A stretch of 64,000 nucleotides of DNA. Source: Aradus depressus. Taxonomy: Eukaryota > Arthropoda > Insecta > Hemiptera > Aradidae. The DNA lies in contig OY759219.1 of the NCBI GenBank assembly GCA_963662175.1, positions 44,260,675 through 44,324,674 on the forward strand. Reading direction: 5' to 3'. How positions within the stretch are numbered: position 1 is the first letter of the stretch; the number at the start of each line of letters is the position of its first letter. Below, one piece after another: positions 58,101 to 64,000 of the stretch. A model generated the notes under the pieces. That model made no database searches. It worked only from the letters and a program-made list of their open reading frames with translations, and was not told where the DNA came from. The position numbers and the translations under genes were made by a program.

Positions 58101-61100
58101 CAATATAATGAGATATATCGACACGAAATTGTATATGTTGATCCAGGATAAGAACAATACATTTCAATATTCACCTGAATCGAACAGAGGAGGGGTGCTC
58201 AAACCTCTCATTACATCCAATATAATGACATATATCGACACGAAATTGTATATGTTGATCCAGGATAAGAACGACACTTTTCAATATTCACCTGAATAGA
58301 CCAGAGGAGGGGTGCTCAAACCTCTCATAACAACCAGTATAATGTGATATATCGAAACGAAATTGTATATGTTGATCCAGGATAAGAACGACACATTTCA
58401 ATATTCACCTGAATCGAACAGAGGTGGGGTGCTCAAACCTCTCATTACATCCAATATAATGAGATATATCGACACGAAATTGTATATGTTGATCCAGGAT
58501 AAGAACGACACATTTCAATATTCACCTGAATCGAACAGAGAACGGGTGCTCAAACCTCACTTAACATTCACTATAATGAATATAACGACACGAAATTGTA
58601 TATGTTGATCCAGGATAAGAACGACTCATTTCATTATTCACCTGAATCGAACAGAGGAGGGGTGCTCAAACCTCTCATTACATCCAATATAATGAGATAT
58701 ATCGACACGAAATTGTATATGTTGATCCAGGATAAGAACGATACATTTCAATATTCACCTGAATCGAACAGAGGAGGGGTGCTCAAACCTCTCATAACAA
58801 CCAGTATAATGAGATATATCGACATGAAATTGTATATGTTGATCCAGGATAAGAACGACACATTTCAATATTCACCTGAATCGAACAGAGGAGGGGTGCT
58901 GAAATCTCTCATAACAACCAATATAATGAGATATATCGACACGAAATTGTATATGTTGATCCAGGATAAGAACAATACATTTCAATATTCACCTGAATCG
59001 AACAGAGAACGGGTGCTCAAACCTCACTTAACATTTACTATAATGAATATAACGACACGAAATTGTATATGTCGATAAGGGTAAGAACGACACTTTTCAA
59101 TATTCACCTGAATAGACCAGAGGAGGGGTGCTCAAACCTCTCATAACAACCAGTATAATGTGATATATCGACACGAAATTGTATTTGTCGATTAAGGATA
59201 AGAACGAAACATTTCAATATTCACCTGAATCGAACAGAGGAGGAGTGCTCAAACCTCTCATAACAACCAGTATAATGTGATATATCGACACGAAATTGTA
59301 TATGTTGATCCAGGATATGAACGACACATTTCAATATTCACCTGAATCGAACAGGGGAGGGGTGCTCAAACCTCTCATTACATCCAATATAATGAGATAT
59401 ATCGACACGAAATTGTATATGTTGATCCAGGATAAGAACGACACTTTTCAATATTCACCTGAATAGACCAGAGGAGGGGTGCTCAAACCTCTCATAACAA
59501 CCAGTATAATGTGATATATCGATACGAAATTGTATATGTTGATCCAGGATAAGAACGACACATTTCAATATTCACCTGAATCGAACAGAGGTGGGGTGCT
59601 CAAACCTCTCATTACATCCAATATAATGAGATATATCGACACGAAATTGTATATGTTGATCCAGGATAAGAACGACACATTTCAATATTCACCTGAATCG
59701 AACAGAGAACGGGTGCTCAAACCTCACTTAACATTCACTATAATGAATATAACGACACGAAATTGTATATGTTGATCCAGGATAAGAACGACTCATTTCA
59801 ATATTCACCTGAATCGAACAGAGGAGGGGTGCTCAAACCTCTCATTACATCCAATATAATGAGATATATCGACACGAAATTGTATATGTTGATCCAGGAT
59901 AAGAACGATACATTTCAATATTCACCTGAATCGAACAGAGGAGGGGTGCTCACACCTCTCATAACAACCAGTATAATGAGATATATCGACATGAAATTGT
60001 ATATGTTGATCCAGGATAAGAACGACACATTTCAATATTCACCTGAATCGAACAGAGGAGGGGTGCTGAAATCTCTCATAACAACCCATATAATGAGATA
60101 TATCGACACGAAATTGTATATGTTGATCCAGGATAAGAACAATACATTTCAATATTCACCTGAATCGACCAGAGAACGGGTGCTCAAACCTCACTTAACA
60201 TTTACTATAATGAATATAACGACACGAAATTGTATATGTCGATAAGGGTAAGAACGACACTTTTCAATATTCACCTGAATAGACCAGAGGAGGGGTGCTC
60301 AAACCTCTCATAACAACCAGTATAATGTGATATATCGACACGAAATTGTATTTGTCGATTAAGGATAAGAACGAAACATTTCAATATTCACCTGAATCGA
60401 ACAGAGGAGGAGTGCTCAAACCTCTCATAACAACCAGTATAATGTGATATATCGACACGAAATTGTATATGTTGATCCAGGATAAGAACGACACATTTCA
60501 ATATTCACCTGAATCGAACAGGGGAGGGGTGCTCAAACCTCTCATTACATCCAATATAATGAGATATATCGACACGAAATTGTATATGTTGATCCAGGAT
60601 AAGAACGATACATTTCAATATTCACCTGAATCGAACAGAGGAGGGGTGCTCAAACCTCTCATAACAACCAGTATAATGAGATATATCGACACGAAATTGT
60701 ATATGTTGATCCAGGATAAGAACGACACATTTCAATATTCACCTGAATCGAACAGAGGAGGGGTGCTGAAACCTCTCATAACAACCAATATAATGAGATA
60801 TATCGACACGAAATTGTATATGTTGATCCAGGATAAGAACGATACATTTCAATATTCACCTGAATCGAACAGAGGTGGGGTGCTCAAAACTCTCATTACA
60901 TCCAATATAATGAGATATATCGACACGAAATTGTATATGTTGATCCAAGATAAGAACGATACATTTCAATATTCACCTGAATCGAACAGAGAACGGGTGC
61001 TCAAACCTCTCATTACATCCAATATAATGAGATATATCGACACGAAATTGTATATGTTGATCCAGGATAAGAACGACACATTTCAATATTCACCTGAATC

Positions 61101-64000
61101 GAACATAGGAGGGGTGCTCAAACCTCTCATAACAACCAATATAATGAGATATATCGACACGAAATTGTATATGTTGATCCAGGATAAGAACGACACATTT
61201 CAATATTCACCTGAATCGAACAGAGGAGGGGTGCTCAAACCTCTCATTACATCCAATAAAATGAGATATATCGACACGAAATTGTATATGTTGATCCAGG
61301 ATAAGAACAATACATTTCAATATTCACCTGAATCGAACAGAGGAGGGGTGCTCAAACCTCACATTACATCCAATATAATAAGATATATCGACACGAAATT
61401 GTATATGTCGATTAAGGGTAAGAACGACACATTTCAATATTCACCTGAATCGACCAGAGGAGGGGTGCTCAAACCTCACTTTACATTCACTATAATGAAT
61501 GTATCGACACGAAATTGTATATGTTGATCCAGGATAAGAACGATACATTTCAATATTCACCTGAATCGAACAGAGGAGGGGTGCTCAAACCTCTCATTAC
61601 ATCCAATATAATGAGATATATCGACACGAAATTGTATATGTTGATCCAGGATAAGAACGATACATTTCAATATTCACCTGAATCGAACAGAGGAGGGGTG
61701 CTCAAACCTCTCATTACATCCAATATAATGAGATATATCGACACGAAATTGTATATGTTGATCCAGGATAAGAACAATACATTTCAATATTCACCTGAAT
61801 CGAACAGAGGAGGGGTGCTCAAACCTCTCATTACATCCAATATAATGAGATATATCGACACGAAATTGTATATGTTGATCCAGGATAAGAACGACACTTT
61901 TCAATATTCACCTGAATAGACCAGAGGAGGGGTGCTCAAACCTCTCATAACAACCAGTATAATGTGATATATCGATACGAAATTGTATATGTTGATCCAG
62001 GATAAGAACGACACATTTCAATATTCACCTGAATCGAACAGAGGTGGGGTGCTCAAACCTCTCATTACATCCAATATAATGAGATATATCGACACGAAAT
62101 TGTATATGTTGATCCAGGATAAGAACGACACATTTCAATATTCACCTGAATCGAACAGAGAACGGGTGCTCAAACCTCACTTAACATTCACTATAATGAA
62201 TATAACGACACGAAATTGTATATGTTGATCCAGGATAAGAACGACTCATTTCAATATTCACCTGAATCGAACAGAGGAGGGGTGCTCAAACCTCTCATTA
62301 CATCCAATATAATGAGATATATCGACACGAAATTGTATATGTTGATCCAGGATAAGAACGATACATTTCAATATTCACCTGAATCGAACAGAGGAGGGGT
62401 GCTCAAACCTCTCATAACAACCAGTATAATGAGATATATCGACATGAAATTGTATATGTTGATCCAGGATAAGAACGACACATTTCAATATTCACCTGAA
62501 TCGAACAGAGGAGGGGTGCTGAAATCTCTCATAACAACCAATATAATGAGATATATCGACACGAAATTGTATATGTTGATCCAGGATAAGAACAATACAT
62601 TTCAATATTCACCTGAATCGAACAGAGAACGGGTGCTCAAACCTCACTTAACATTTACTATAATGAATATAACGACACGAAATTGTATATGTTGATCCAG
62701 GATAAGAACGACTCATTTCAATATTCACCTGAATCGAACAGAGGAGGGGTGCTCAAACCTCTCATAACAACCAGTATAATGAGATATATCGACATGAAAT
62801 TGTATATGTTGATCCAGGATAAGAACGACACATTTCAATATTCACCTGAATCGAACAGAGGAGGGGTGCTGAAATCTCTCATAACAACCAATATAATGAG
62901 ATATATCGACACGAAATTGTATATGTTGATCCAGGATAAGAACAATACATTTCAATATTCACCTGAATCGAACAGAGAACGGGTGCTCAAACCTCACTTA
63001 ACATTTACTATAATGAATATAACGACACGAAATTGTATATGTTGATCCAGGATAAGAACGACTCATTTCAATATTCACCTGAATCGAACAGAGGAGGGGT
63101 GCTCAAACCTCTCATTACATCCAATATAATGAGATATATCGACACGAAATTGTATATGTTGATCCAGGATAAGAACGATACATTTCAATATTCACCTGAA
63201 TCGAACAGAGGAGGGGTGCTCAAACCTCTCATAACAACCAGTATAATGAGATATATCGACATGAAATTGTATATGTTGATCCAGGATAAGAACGACACAT
63301 TTCAATATTCACCTGAATCGAACAGAGGAGGGGTGCTGAAATCTCTCATAACAACCAATATAATGAGATATATCGACACGAAATTGTATATGTTGATCCA
63401 GGATAAGAACAATACATTTCAATATTCACCTGAATCGAACAGAGAACGGGTGCTCAAACCTCACTTAACATTTACTATAATGAATATAACGACACGAAAT
63501 TGTATATGTTGATCCAGGATAAGAACGACTCATTTCAATATTCACCTGAATCGAACAGAGGAGGGGTGCTCAAACCTCTCATTACATCCAATATAATGAG
63601 ATATATCGACACGAAATTGTATATGTTGATCCAGGATAAGAACGATACATTTCAATATTCACCTGAATCGAACAGAGGAGGGGTGCTCAAACCTCTCATA
63701 ACAACCAGTATAATGAGATATATCGACATGAAATTGTATATGTTGATCCAGGATAAGAACGACACATTTCAATATTCACCTGAATCGAACAGAGGAGGGG
63801 TGCTGAAATCTCTCATAACAACCAATATAATGAGATATATCGACACGAAATTGTATATGTTGATCCAGGATAAGAACAATACATTTCAATATTCACCTGA
63901 ATCGAACAAAGAACGGGTGCTCAAACCTCACTTAACATTTACTATAATGAATATAACGACACGAAATTGTATATGTTGATCCAGGATAAGAACGACTCAT
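49200..64000 (+). repeat. satellite array 2: 117-bp unit, about 126 copies, open at window end
   Basis: Unit blocks: GATATATCGACACGAAATTG, TATATGTTGATCCAGGATAA, GAACGACACATTTCAATATT, CACCTGAATCGAACAGAGGA, GGGGTGCTCAAACCTCTCAT and TACATCCAATATAATGA. Length 117 is 39 codons, so + frames stay open across many units (for example 52879, 55802 and 58299 end frames of 354, 371 and 368 residues). A 116-bp variant (CACTTTACATTCACTATAAT GAATGTAT type) shifts the frame and ends each run in TRNCIC. Other variants carry TAG in place of TCG. Reverse-strand frames also stay open in places. This pattern suits non-coding satellite. Confidence 0.97.

Noticed and set aside
49246..63979. Long + strand open frames as a giant repeat protein gene
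   Set aside because: They follow from a 117-bp unit divisible by three. Frames are broken by 116-bp units and TAG variants, other frames and the reverse strand are also open in places, and there is no start context or unique flank.

Overview
This is eukaryotic, intron-containing, AT-rich DNA from an animal genome, most likely an insect. The evidence is R1-clade non-LTR retrotransposons, Ty3/gypsy remnants, ACTAG-headed dispersed repeats of a type common in insects, and a small split gene with GT-AG introns. The order is not proven. There are no bacterial operons, rRNA or tRNA genes that I can see, and no CRISPR.

Layout. 1-25,445 holds one recognisable host gene on the + strand, broken into short exons at 2542-2663, 10229-10343, 22776-22852 and 25341-25385. 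A weaker candidate exon lies at 514-564, and a polyadenylation signal at 25440. The introns of about 7.6, 12.4 and 2.5 kb are packed with mobile elements. Intron 1 holds a perfect 110-bp palindrome and a 127-bp tandem repeat. That repeat was split by two insertions: an R1-like element (4259-7818, minus) and a long-armed foldback transposon (7983-9865). Intron 2 holds a SINE-like repeat, a gutted Ty3/gypsy element, a 31-bp minisatellite, two adjacent solo LTRs set in (TA)n, and a second R1-like copy (19211-22640, plus). A third broken Ty3/gypsy piece lies at 974-1775, and several inverted repeats lie at 23-24.5 kb.

25,664-42,540 is a satellite-like array of about 150 copies of a 110/113-bp unit. 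43,115-47,263 is a head-to-tail array of a roughly 1.9-2.05-kb ACTAG-headed repeat. 47,264-49,200 is a transition zone with small unassigned minus-strand ORFs and a run of 26 G. 49,200-64,000 is a second array (about 126 copies of a 117-bp unit) that runs off the window. Because 117 is 39 codons, it yields long repetitive open frames that are probably not genes. Both arrays show higher-order repeats from recent unequal exchange.

No intact autonomous element was found. Both R1 copies carry stops, frameshifts and different catalytic substitutions, and both gypsy remnants are internally deleted. Exact target-site duplications let the 127-bp array be put back together to the base, which gives a firm relative order of insertions.
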